From JBGQDM01 sp041495845 (GTDB lineage: Bacteria > Acidobacteriota > Terriglobia > Terriglobales > Acidobacteriaceae), in assembly GCA_041495845.1 (NCBI GenBank), contig JBGQDM010000002.1:1-64000 (forward strand): a DNA stretch of 64,000 bases. The letters are read 5' to 3'. Under the pieces are notes generated by a model, which had not been told where the DNA came from, ran no database searches, and saw only the letters and a list, made by a program, of their open reading frames with translations. Position 1 is the first letter of the stretch. Each line of letters begins with the position of its first letter. The position numbers and the translations under genes were made by a program. Shown here piece by piece: positions 33,549 to 41,628 of the stretch.

Positions 33549-34367
33549 CTACGCTGCCCGATAAATCCCCAGCACCTTCACCCGCTCCGCAATTTCCTCC
33601 AGGTGTTCGAGCGCGTGCCGCGCCCCTGCCGTGTCGCCCGCAAGAATGTCGGCATAGAACACGTATTCCCAGGGTCGCCCACGCATGGGACGCGACTCAA
33701 TCTTGCTGAGGCTGAGATCGCGCAGCGCGAACACGCTCAACGCCTTAAACAACGCGCCCGGAACGTTGCGCAGGCGGAAAGCAATGGAAGTCTTGTCCGC
33801 TCCAGGCAGAATCCGTGGTTTACCTCTCCGGAGCGGACGAAGCAGAAAAAAACGCGTGAAGTTTTGCTTATTGTCCTCAATCCCGGTGCGCAGAATGTGA
33901 CCGCCATAGACCGAAGCCGCGCGGCGGCTGGCAATCCCGGCCGCGTCCGTAATTTTTCCTTCCACCACGTGTTTGACACTTCCCGCCGTGTCATAGAACG
34001 GCACGGGCTGAATCCGAGGATGGCGGCGGAAGAAGTCGCGGCACTGGTCCAGCGCCACCGGATGCGAAAATATTCTGCGCACGCTGGCCAGCTTCACGCC
34101 TGGAGCGGCAATCAGGTGGTGCACAATCCGCAGCCGGAATTCCTGCTGGATGAAAACCCCGTGCTCGAGGAGAAGATCGAAATGCTCGGCCACCGAACCG
34201 GCCAGTGAATTTTCAATGGGAATCACAGCCGCGGGAACACGCCCCAGTCGCAGCTTTTCGAAGACTTCCGCGGAGCGCGCACAAGGTACAACCACACAAC
34301 CTGGCGCCATGCGCAGCGCCGCCTCGTGACTGAACGCGCCGAGTTCTCCCTGGATCGCAACCTTCAT
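33549..34367 (-). CDS. pheA: Prephenate dehydratase with ACT domain
   Basis: 272 residues: a stand-alone PDT domain (AIQGELGAFSHEAALRMAPG; catalytic TRF in NFTRFFLL; VIPIENSLAGSV) followed by an ACT domain. Converts prephenate to phenylpyruvate. The ACT domain keeps both phenylalanine-binding signatures, GAL (NVPGALFKAL) and ESRP (KIESRPMRG), so feedback inhibition is expected. It starts eleven bases after the GNAT gene ends, suggesting one transcript. Confidence 0.95.
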   Translation of the reverse strand: MKVAIQGELGAFSHEAALRMAPGCVVVPCARSAEVFEKLRLGRVPAAVIPIENSLAGSVAEHFDLLLEHGVFIQQEFRLRIVHHLIAAPGVKLASVRRIFSHPVALDQCRDFFRRHPRIQPVPFYDTAGSVKHVVEGKITDAAGIASRRAASVYGGHILRTGIEDNKQNFTRFFLLRPLRRGKPRILPGADKTSIAFRLRNVPGALFKALSVFALRDLSLSKIESRPMRGRPWEYVFYADILAGDTAGARHALEHLEEIAERVKVLGIYRAA

Positions 34368-34378
34368 CCCCGCCCACG

Positions 34379-34882
34379 TTAAATGTCCGGGCCAGAAGAA
34401 AGCAATTCCTTCGTCAGCACCAGCGCATCCACCCCGTTGCTGTAGTAGTGCGGCACGGTGTGGAGGATGGAATAGCCGTGGCGCTGGTAGAAGGCGATGG
34501 CGGCAAGATTGTCCACCGCAGCTTCCAAATGGACCGATTGGCAGGCCGCGGCGCGCAGGCGTTCCTCCGCGGCCGTCATGAGCTGCGAGCCTACGCCGGT
34601 GCGGCGCGCTGCTGCGGCTACGTCCAGCGTGATGATGTGGCCGGTCTGGTCAGCGAGGGCATGCGCTACCAGGAACCCCAGCAGTTCCGTAGGGCCGCCT
34701 CCGAACGAGCGCGTTTTTGGCGTCGCCGGGCGTTCGGCGATCAGCGTAAAGGCGCCCGGCTTGCGCATGTAGACGGCTAACTCCAAACGGGAGTAGGAGA
34801 TGCCGGGCAGGAAACATGCCTGGTCCAGACGCCACAAACCGTCGAAGTCCTGGCGCAGCGCGTCGCGGATATGAGCGGGCAC
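34379..34882 (-). CDS. GNAT-family N-acetyltransferase
   Basis: 167 residues from a GTG at 34882; an ATG at 34921 after AAAGGG is an equally possible start. GNAT motif A is clear: ITLDVAAAARRTGVGSQLMT with the R/Q-x-x-G-x-G/A pyrophosphate loop, then AIAFYQRHGYSILHTVPHYY, as in RimI-like enzymes. It lies upstream of pheA on the same strand. Acceptor substrate unknown. Confidence 0.82.
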   Translation of the reverse strand: MPAHIRDALRQDFDGLWRLDQACFLPGISYSRLELAVYMRKPGAFTLIAERPATPKTRSFGGGPTELLGFLVAHALADQTGHIITLDVAAAARRTGVGSQLMTAAEERLRAAACQSVHLEAAVDNLAAIAFYQRHGYSILHTVPHYYSNGVDALVLTKELLSSGPDI

Positions 34883-34992
34883 ACGCTGATTGTAGCTTGC
34901 TGGCGAGCGGAATTTGCGCATGACCCTTTGCCCATTTTCACAATCCCGGGTCTGGCGGCATCCGCGTATACTCATTACGCATCTGAGGGATT

Positions 34993-35643
34993 GTGGGTCG
35001 TATTCTGCTCATCAACGCTGTGGCTGTTGGCGCACTACTGCTGGCGTGGTACGCAATTTTTGCCCGCGTCAACCGTGATCGCGCTGTGGCCACCATCGAC
35101 CGCGTGCGGCTGGCCTGGCGAGGAAAAATTCTGGGTATGCGCTGGCACGGTTGGTCGCGGGTGCACGCTGGATTGCAGCTTCCATCCTCGCTGTTTCGCG
35201 GTGCGCATCTCACCCTGCAGCTCCTGCCTCGCCCCGTGCCCTTCCGTTGGTTGCTCAGTCGCTGGCGCGAGCAACGGGAAACACTCACCATTGAAGCTGA
35301 TCTTGACCAGCCGCCCGGCTTTTCGCTGGAAGTGCACAGCCACCAGTGGCGGGGCTGGGCTGGGAGTAAACGCGCCAGAGAACGGAAACGCGACTGGAAA
35401 ACTGCGCGTCCCGGGCCGGTGGTGCTGACCACCTGTCACGAGTGGCAGAGTGAATTCAGCCCGGCGCTGAGCGCGTTGATGGTGCTGCGCGGCAGTGATT
35501 TCGTGGACGTGCGCCTGCGTCCCCAATCTCCTCATCTGACGGCAATCCTGCTGCTGGAATCGGTTCCTGACCATGAGGCTGCGGTGCACATGCTGCACAC
35601 CCTGCGGGAAGTGGCCTCCGGAGCCCGCGCCGCCCAGAACTAG
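34993..35643 (+). CDS. Membrane-anchored protein of unknown function
   Basis: 216 residues from a GTG. One N-terminal transmembrane segment (ILLINAVAVGALLLAWYAIF), then a basic, beta-rich domain (WRGKILGMRWHGWSRVHAG, GSDFVDVRLRPQSPHLTAIL). No family recognised. Divergent from the GNAT gene and convergent with 35659. Confidence 0.65.
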   Translation: MGRILLINAVAVGALLLAWYAIFARVNRDRAVATIDRVRLAWRGKILGMRWHGWSRVHAGLQLPSSLFRGAHLTLQLLPRPVPFRWLLSRWREQRETLTIEADLDQPPGFSLEVHSHQWRGWAGSKRARERKRDWKTARPGPVVLTTCHEWQSEFSPALSALMVLRGSDFVDVRLRPQSPHLTAILLLESVPDHEAAVHMLHTLREVASGARAAQN

Positions 35644-35658
35644 AACCCGCCGGCTGGG

Positions 35659-36540
35659 CTACGCCGCCGCGCCCTTGACCTCGACCCCAGCCCATTTCTC
35701 CAGCAGCGTAATCGTCGCGCAATAATCCAGGTCCTGTTGTCCTTCTTCCGCTGCCAGTTCGTAGATTTCCTCCACTGTCTCCAATGCCGGCAACTTGACC
35801 CGAGTCTCACGCGCCGCTTCCAGAATCAGGCGCAGGTCCTTGTGCATCAGGCGCAAGGGAAAATTCGCGCTGAAATCCCGATTCCGCACGAACGGCGCTT
35901 TGTAATCCACCACCCCGGACCGCACCATCGAAGCCTGAATCAGCGGCAGGAGCGTATCAATCTCCACGCCCAACTTCGCGCCCAGAGTCAGCGCTTCGGC
36001 AAAGCCTTCGTAGATCAGCGCGATTTGCAGGTTCATTACCAGTTTTGCTGCTTGTCCCTTACCCGTGTCGCCCATGCGGAAGAATTGTTTGCCCATGGCG
36101 GCGAACAGCGGCTGCAGTGTTTGCAGCGATGCCTCCACGCCTCCGGTGATAAAGATCAGGGTCGCGTTCTGGGCCCCGATTTTTGATCCGGTGACGGGTG
36201 CATCCACCCAGTCGGCGCCGCGACTGCGCACACGTTCGGCAAAACGCGCGGTGGCGGTGGGCGAAATGGTGCTGGAATCGGCGACGATCATTCCCGGAGC
36301 GAGGCTGTTCTCCACTCCGTCGGCGCCGAACATCACTTGCTCCACTGCATCGGTGTCCGACACGCACAGCCACACCACTTCGGCGCCGGTGGCGGCATCG
36401 GCGGGCGTGGCTGCGGCGCGCGCGCCGGCGACCGTCTTTCCTGCGCTGCGGTTCCAGGTGCTGACTTCGTGTCCCGCTTTGACCAAATTCGCGGCCATTG
36501 GCTCACCCATGATGCCCAGACCGCAGAAAGCAACTCGCAT
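35659..36540 (-). CDS. NAD(P)-dependent beta-hydroxyacid dehydrogenase (HIBADH/GLYR family)
   Basis: 293 residues from the ATG at 36540, with AAGGAG nine bases upstream. Rossmann motif AFCGLGIMGEPMAANLVKAG, substrate-binding DAPVTGSKIGAQNATL, and catalytic Lys in GKGQAAKLVMNLQ. The family reduces or oxidises short beta-hydroxyacids such as tartronate semialdehyde, 3-hydroxyisobutyrate and glyoxylate. With a glycerate kinase two genes away, a tartronate-semialdehyde/glyoxylate role is tempting but unproven. Confidence 0.88.
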   Translation of the reverse strand: MRVAFCGLGIMGEPMAANLVKAGHEVSTWNRSAGKTVAGARAAATPADAATGAEVVWLCVSDTDAVEQVMFGADGVENSLAPGMIVADSSTISPTATARFAERVRSRGADWVDAPVTGSKIGAQNATLIFITGGVEASLQTLQPLFAAMGKQFFRMGDTGKGQAAKLVMNLQIALIYEGFAEALTLGAKLGVEIDTLLPLIQASMVRSGVVDYKAPFVRNRDFSANFPLRLMHKDLRLILEAARETRVKLPALETVEEIYELAAEEGQQDLDYCATITLLEKWAGVEVKGAAA

Positions 36541-36692
36541 GCTGTAATTCTCCTTGATCGAAACTGGTGTCCGGTGATTAGAAATGACGTACCGCATGCG
36601 GTCAAGCACGGCGGCGGTGCGTTAGAATCAAAGCAGAGTGCCGGACGCGGCAACGCGCCCGTGGGGATCTGCATCTCAAGCTTCGAGGCCCG

Positions 36693-37589
36693 ATGCCACG
36701 TTCGGCGGTTACGCTCCCATCTTTGCGTCAGCGCGCGCAGGCGTTTGGCCGGCTCATTCGGCACTCGGCAGTCACCCCACGCAGCGGTCGCACCGGCCGC
36801 CCGCAACTCATCAGCAACGGCGAACTCGGTCTCACTTTTATCGGCCACTCCAGCTTCTTTATTCAGATGGGCGGGCAGAACGTGGTGGTGGACCCGAATT
36901 TTGCGCGCTGGCTTTTTGTGCTCAAGCGGCTGCGCGAACCCGGCCTGCTGGTACGGGATCTGCCGGCGATTGACCTGGTGCTGGTCACCCACGCGCACTT
37001 TGACCATCTCCATCGCCCATCGCTGCGTGCCCTGGCCCGCCACACGCGGCGCCTGACCGGCAAGGCTCCGGCCATCGTAATCCCCCGGCACGTGCACGAC
37101 CTCGTCTCCGACCTCGGGTTCCGCGAGATCATTGAGCTCGACTGGTGGGGCGAACACCAGCGCGGGTTGTTGCGTGTCACCCACGTGCCTTCACGCCACT
37201 GGGGCGCGCGTGTCTTGAAAGATGCGCATCGTGGCTATGGTGGGTACGTGTTGCACGCGGGCAAACACTCGCTCTACCACGCCGGCGACACCGCTTACTT
37301 CGCCGGCTTCCGCGAAATTGGAGAGCGTCTCTCGCCGAAAGTCGCGCTCTTGCCTATCGGCGCCTACCATCCGCCGGGCTTTCGCAACGTCCACACTAGC
37401 CCCGAAGACGCCACCCGCGCCTTCCTCGACCTCAACGCCCGCTGGATGGTACCCATGCACTACGGTACGTTCCGCCTTTCGCACGAGCCGGTGGACGAGC
37501 CCCTGCAGTTGCTGAAACAAGAGGCTGGCGCCGCGGGAGTGAGTGATCGCGTGGTGGTGATGGAAGAAGGCGTGACCAGGTTCTTCTAG
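36693..37589 (+). CDS. Metallo-beta-lactamase-fold hydrolase (UlaG/NAPE-PLD-like)
   Basis: 298 residues. Metal-binding motif THAHFDHLH at about 107-115 with a distal His in VTHVPSRHWGAR and Asp in YHAGDTAYFAGF. The start LTFIGHSSFFIQMGGQNVVVDP is that of the NAPE-PLD/UlaG branch. Substrate unknown. Cytoplasmic by lack of signal peptide. The ATG has no strong Shine-Dalgarno, so the true start may differ slightly. Confidence 0.87.
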   Translation: MPRSAVTLPSLRQRAQAFGRLIRHSAVTPRSGRTGRPQLISNGELGLTFIGHSSFFIQMGGQNVVVDPNFARWLFVLKRLREPGLLVRDLPAIDLVLVTHAHFDHLHRPSLRALARHTRRLTGKAPAIVIPRHVHDLVSDLGFREIIELDWWGEHQRGLLRVTHVPSRHWGARVLKDAHRGYGGYVLHAGKHSLYHAGDTAYFAGFREIGERLSPKVALLPIGAYHPPGFRNVHTSPEDATRAFLDLNARWMVPMHYGTFRLSHEPVDEPLQLLKQEAGAAGVSDRVVVMEEGVTRFF

Positions 37590-37669
37590 CTGTGGTTTCG
37601 GATTCCTTCAAGCTGTCACTACTTCAACCCGTCATCCTTGACATGTCATCCTGTGCAAAGAGCGGTTTT

Positions 37670-37698
37670 GCAAGGGTGCGGCTTCAGCCGCGCCGCAA
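37670..37698. terminator. Hairpin between convergent genes
   Basis: GCGGCT-TC-AGCCGC (37678-37691) with flanking TTGC/GCAA pairing. A T-run (GGTTTTG) lies on the plus-strand side at 37665. It sits between the convergent ends at 37589 and 37701, so it could act in both directions. Confidence 0.4.
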
Positions 37699-37700
37699 GC

Positions 37701-39035
37701 CTAGTAGCTCAGCAACACCCGCAGATCGCGCAGATTGTTTCCCGTAGGTCCGGTGACGATGGTATCGCCGAGCGCGTGCAGCAGAGGAAACGCATCGAAC
37801 GCGCCCAGGCCGTGCTCAACACTGAGGGCACGCTCTTGAGCACGGTGCCGGGTGCTACCATCTGCCAGGCCGCCCGCCGCTGGGCTGTTGCCGTCCACTC
37901 CGTCGGTGCCGCCGCTGAGCACAGTAATGTTTTCTCCGGCAATCTTCACCGCGCACGCCAACGCGAACTGCTGATTGCGTCCGCCGGTGCCGCCGCCGGT
38001 CACCTTAACCGTTACTTCACCGCCGGAGATCAGGCAGACGCGCGAGACGCCGCGCCGCAGATCGCGCACCCGTCCCAAGAGATAGTCCGCGGCTTTCTCG
38101 TAGTCCCAGTCGTCGCAGGAATTGTCTACCTCGACGGCGAAACCCTGGCGTGTCGCTTCCGCCGCCGCTGCCTCCACCACCGAGTGGTTGGAAAGCACCG
38201 GCCACCAGCGTGACCGTACAAACGCAGGATCATCCGACTTGGGGGTTTCGTCGAGCGCGTCTCGTATCAACAGTCCGCGCACCGACTCGGGAAACTGGGC
38301 CAGCAAATCGTACTTCTCCACGATGGCCTTGCAGTCGCTGATGCTGCTCGAATCTGGCATGGTTGGCCCTGAAGCCAGGGCGTCCGGCGTCGCTTCCGGA
38401 ACATCGGAGACGAGTAGGGAAACCTGCCGCGCCGGCGCCGCGACCTGCGCCAGCCGTCCACCTTTGACGGCCGAAAGATGTTTGCGAATTGCGTTAATCT
38501 CGGCAATGGGCGCGCCGCATAACACCAGGGCGCGGTAGGTGGCGATCAGGTCATCCAGTGAAATTTCCTCGTCCACTGGTTTTTCTACAATGGACGAACC
38601 GCCGCCGCTCAGCAGAAAAATCACCAGCGCCGCCGCATCCAATGGCTCCACCGCTCGCAGGATAGCGCCCGCGGCGCTGAGAGATTCCGCATTTGGGGTT
38701 GGGTGTCCGCCGAGAAAATAGCGAAACCCGCGCAACTGCTGCTGCGGCACGACGGAACTGGCAACGATCCCCTCCAGCGTTTCGCCCACGCGCGCCGCCA
38801 GCGCCTCGGCCATGGTGTGCCCGGCTTTTCCAATGGAGACGACGAAAACGCGGGAAGCGCCACCCAGATCGTAAAGGTCATCGCAAACACGCAGTACCCC
38901 TCGCCCCGCTTCCACATGGCGTGCGAAAGCTTGCGGAATGCTCGCCCGCTCCAGAGCAAACTGAAAAATGCCGCGTGCGGCTTCGCGCATGGCGCGAAAC
39001 TCGTGCTCGCTGGCGACTCTGGGTCCCTGATTCAC
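37701..39035 (-). CDS. Glycerate 2-kinase (MOFRL family)
   Basis: 444 residues from a GTG at 39035, which overlaps the upstream stop as GTGA. DUF4147 N-terminal domain (VFVVSIGKAGHTMAEALA, FLLSGGGSSIVEKP) and MOFRL C-terminal domain (CLISGGEVTVKVTGGGTGGR, GTDGVDGNSPAAGG). Class II glycerate kinases phosphorylate glycerate at C2. Translationally coupled to the alpha/beta hydrolase gene. Confidence 0.9.
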   Translation of the reverse strand: MNQGPRVASEHEFRAMREAARGIFQFALERASIPQAFARHVEAGRGVLRVCDDLYDLGGASRVFVVSIGKAGHTMAEALAARVGETLEGIVASSVVPQQQLRGFRYFLGGHPTPNAESLSAAGAILRAVEPLDAAALVIFLLSGGGSSIVEKPVDEEISLDDLIATYRALVLCGAPIAEINAIRKHLSAVKGGRLAQVAAPARQVSLLVSDVPEATPDALASGPTMPDSSSISDCKAIVEKYDLLAQFPESVRGLLIRDALDETPKSDDPAFVRSRWWPVLSNHSVVEAAAAEATRQGFAVEVDNSCDDWDYEKAADYLLGRVRDLRRGVSRVCLISGGEVTVKVTGGGTGGRNQQFALACAVKIAGENITVLSGGTDGVDGNSPAAGGLADGSTRHRAQERALSVEHGLGAFDAFPLLHALGDTIVTGPTGNNLRDLRVLLSY

Positions 39036-39703
39036 TTCCCCTGCCCAATCACGTGGTTCTTTACCCACTCTTCCGACACACGCCGCAACTCCGCCAGCCG
39101 CCCCGCAAAAAAATGGTCCGCGCCGGGAATCAGGGTAAGTTGCCGGGGTTCTGGCACCGAAGCGGCCAGTGCTTCCAGTTGGGAACGCGGACCGAACTGG
39201 TCACGGTCACCGCTGACGAAGAGTTTGGGTTTGGTGCAGTCCGCCAAGAAGCCGAAATCGTAAGTCCGTCCCTCCACTGCCGCCACCGGCGTGCCCAGCG
39301 AGATCAGTGCGTTGACCCGGGGGTCGTCGAACGCCGCGCGCAAGCCAACGGCCGCGCCGAAGGAGAATCCAGCCAGCACCAGCGGCACACCGAACTCGTG
39401 AGCCACCCACTCCAGCGCCGCTCGCGCATCCTCCACCTCCCCGGAACCGTGGTCGTGTTCCCCGGCGCTCAAGCCGGCGCCGCGAAAGTTGAAGCGCAAT
39501 ACTGGAAACCCGAAGCCGTGCAGCGCCTTCATGGTGTGGAACACAACTTTGTTATGCAGGGTGCCGCCGTAGAGCGGATGCGGATGACAAACCACGGCCG
39601 CATGGGTGGGCGCCAGGTTTCCCAGATTCAACAGGGCTTCCAGGCGTCCGGCGGGCCCTTCCAGGAACAGAGATTTGATTTGCAGATCGCCGGCTGTCAA
39701 CAA
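39032..39703 (-). CDS. Alpha/beta hydrolase
   Basis: 223 residues. Oxyanion region VVCHPHPLYGGTLHNKVV, nucleophile elbow GFSFGAA (Ser), acid Asp in VSGDRDQFGP and His in GADHFFAG: a complete triad. Resembles the small dienelactone-hydrolase-like group without signal peptide. Substrate unknown. Its TGA overlaps the GTG of the glycerate kinase gene. Confidence 0.87.
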   Translation of the reverse strand: MLTAGDLQIKSLFLEGPAGRLEALLNLGNLAPTHAAVVCHPHPLYGGTLHNKVVFHTMKALHGFGFPVLRFNFRGAGLSAGEHDHGSGEVEDARAALEWVAHEFGVPLVLAGFSFGAAVGLRAAFDDPRVNALISLGTPVAAVEGRTYDFGFLADCTKPKLFVSGDRDQFGPRSQLEALAASVPEPRQLTLIPGADHFFAGRLAELRRVSEEWVKNHVIGQGK

Positions 39704-39816
39704 TCGATTCCGTCTTTCCTCTGGGTTGTGCCTTTGCGCCGTGATTCTAGAATATCTTCGCCAGAAAGCGCACGCCGGGTTCCGCAGTTTCCGTCGCCTG
39801 CGCTATTCTTGCCACT

Positions 39817-40812
39817 ATGGACGTCTGCTCGCTCACGCGTCAATTGGTGGATATCGAATCCATGACCGGCAATGAAGGTCCGGTGGCCGACTTTCTCTGC
39901 CGCGAACTCGGTCGTCTGGGGTTGGCCTCATGCACCGTCCCCGTCGAGGGTGCTCGCAAGAATGTTGTTGCCACCTGGCCCGACGCACCGCATCCGCAGA
40001 TTGTCTTCTCCACTCATCTGGACACGGTTCCGCCCTTCATTCCCTCTTCGGAAGACGCGACGAGAATTTACGGCCGTGGTGCCTGTGACGCCAAGGGCAT
40101 TGCAGTGGCGCAGATTGCCGCTGTTCTCCAACTCCGCTCCCAGAAGATTTCTGCCGGCCTGCTGTTTGTGGTTGGGGAAGAAAAAGACAGTCTGGGCGCG
40201 AAAGTCGCCAATGATCATCCCATCGGCTCCCGCTTCCTGATCAACGGCGAGCCTACGGAGAACCGCATTGCGCTGGCTTCAAAGGGCGCGCTCCGCGTGG
40301 AGATAACCGCCGCTGGCCGGATGGCCCACTCCGCTTACCCGGAACTGGGTGACTCCGCCATTGAAAAACTGCTTACCGCGCTCGAGCGTTTGCGCAAGAT
40401 GGAATTGCCAGACGATCCGGAAATTGGCCCGTGCACGCTCAACGTTGGGGTGATCGAAGGCGGACGCGCCCCCAATGTGATCGCTGATTCCGCTCGCGCG
40501 CAGTTGCTCTACCGGCTGGTGGGCCCAACGGAAGACCTGCGGCGTGGCATTGCCGCCGCCGCCGCCCCCGAGGCCTCGGTAGAGTTTATCCTGGAAATTC
40601 CTTTCGTCCGTCTGCGCGCGTTTGCCGGCCTGCCCACCATGATCGCCAAATTCACCACCGACATTCCCCGCCTGACGAACTGGGGAGAAGCGCTGCTCCT
40701 CGGCCCCGGGTCCATCCACTTGGCCCACACCGAGGCTGAGTACGTGGAAAAGCAGCAGTTGCACGACGCGGTGGAGTTGTACGCTGCCATGGCGAAGAAA
40801 CTGGCCGTCTAG
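39817..40812 (+). CDS. M20-family metallopeptidase (ArgE/DapE-like)
   Basis: 331 residues. Zinc ligands and catalytic residues of M20: STHLDTVPPF (His, Asp), GRGACDAKG (bridging Asp), VGEEKDSLGAK (general-base Glu), and the dimerisation domain after ALRVEITAAGRMAHSAYPEL. The family deacylates amino acids or dipeptides; ArgE/DapE-like assignment is by pattern only. Divergent from the hydrolase operon. Confidence 0.87.
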   Translation: MDVCSLTRQLVDIESMTGNEGPVADFLCRELGRLGLASCTVPVEGARKNVVATWPDAPHPQIVFSTHLDTVPPFIPSSEDATRIYGRGACDAKGIAVAQIAAVLQLRSQKISAGLLFVVGEEKDSLGAKVANDHPIGSRFLINGEPTENRIALASKGALRVEITAAGRMAHSAYPELGDSAIEKLLTALERLRKMELPDDPEIGPCTLNVGVIEGGRAPNVIADSARAQLLYRLVGPTEDLRRGIAAAAAPEASVEFILEIPFVRLRAFAGLPTMIAKFTTDIPRLTNWGEALLLGPGSIHLAHTEAEYVEKQQLHDAVELYAAMAKKLAV

Positions 40813-40825
40813 TACTACTATTCCC

Positions 40826-40853
40826 TTGACGGAATATTCCATTTGTGTAATAT
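40826..40853 (+). promoter_or_regulatory. Promoter of the second TA pair with 10-bp palindrome
   Basis: TTGACG (40826-40831), 16-base spacer, TAATAT (40848-40853); the toxin ATG follows seven bases later, so the transcript is probably leaderless. The spacer contains the perfect palindrome GGAATATTCC (40831-40840), a likely operator. Confidence 0.6.
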
Positions 40854-40860
40854 TTCATTG

Positions 40861-41214
40861 ATGGCATGGGAAGTTGAGTTCACCGATGAATTCAATTGCT
40901 GGTGGGATTCCCTGTCAGAAGATGAACAGGTCGAGCTCAGCGCGCAGGTGGAACTCCTTGAGGAATTCGGTCCCACGCTGCCGCGGCCTCATGCCGACGT
41001 GATTGTGAGTTCCCGGCATCCGAACATGAAGGAGTTGCGCGGAAAGGTGAAGGGGCGGCGGTTGCGCGTCTTGTATGCATTCGACCCGGCCCGGACAGCG
41101 TTGCTTTTGATCGGAGGAGACAAGACCAACGACCCGAAGTGGCATGAGAAATTCGTGCCGATTGCTGATGGATTGTTCGACGATCACCTGAAGAAACTCA
41201 AGAAACGGAACTAG
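40861..41214 (+). CDS. RelE/HigB-type toxin (Gp49-like)
   Basis: 117 residues from the ATG at 40861. Pattern of the phage-derived HigB group: WEVEFTDEFNCWWDSLSEDE, LGP-like LLEEFGPTLPRPHADV, MKELRGKVKGRRLRVLYAFD and ALLLIGGDKTNDPKWHEKF. Predicted ribosome-dependent mRNase or inhibitor. The cognate antitoxin gene starts 26 bases downstream. It is not closely similar to HigB at 3210. Confidence 0.9.
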   Translation: MAWEVEFTDEFNCWWDSLSEDEQVELSAQVELLEEFGPTLPRPHADVIVSSRHPNMKELRGKVKGRRLRVLYAFDPARTALLLIGGDKTNDPKWHEKFVPIADGLFDDHLKKLKKRN

Positions 41215-41240
41215 AGGGTCTCAAGACAAGGGGTAAAGTT

Positions 41241-41573
41241 ATGACCAAGAATTTCAATGTTCTACGCGACAAAATGTCGGCGCGAGCTCGCGAGCGCTCG
41301 CGGCGCGCGGCCGCCAAGTACCGTGCCGAGATGGCCCTGGATGAACTCCGAGAAGCTCGAAAGATGACACAGCAACACCTCGCGCGAATTCTCAAGGTGA
41401 ATCAGGCGGCCGTGTCCAAGATGGAGCGCCGCGCCGATATGTACGTCAGTACGCTGCAAGATTTTGTCCGGGCCATGGGTGGAGAACTCAAAATCACGGC
41501 ATCGTTCCCAGAAGGCGCGGTAGAAATCAACCAGTTTCAAGCGGTGAGAAAAGCGGCTGCCGGTCGCGACTAA
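41241..41573 (+). CDS. XRE-family antitoxin
   Basis: 110 residues. Helix-turn-helix of the XRE type: LREARKMTQQHLARILKVNQ and AAVSKMERRADMYVSTLQDF, followed by a dimerising beta end (GGELKITASFPEG). Neutralises the toxin upstream and represses the promoter, by family analogy. A strongly basic N-terminal stretch (SARARERSRRAAAKYRAEM) is typical for this antitoxin group. Confidence 0.9.
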   Translation: MTKNFNVLRDKMSARARERSRRAAAKYRAEMALDELREARKMTQQHLARILKVNQAAVSKMERRADMYVSTLQDFVRAMGGELKITASFPEGAVEINQFQAVRKAAAGRD

Positions 41574-41628
41574 GTCTTGCTTAGGCAGCGGCGTTTTCCA
41601 CCTTGCCGCCCTGTACACTGTTACCTCC

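Noticed and set aside
37670..37698. REP-like palindrome GCGGCTTCAGCCGC as mobile repeat
   Set aside because: Only one copy is seen here; simplest reading is a bidirectional terminator between convergent genes.
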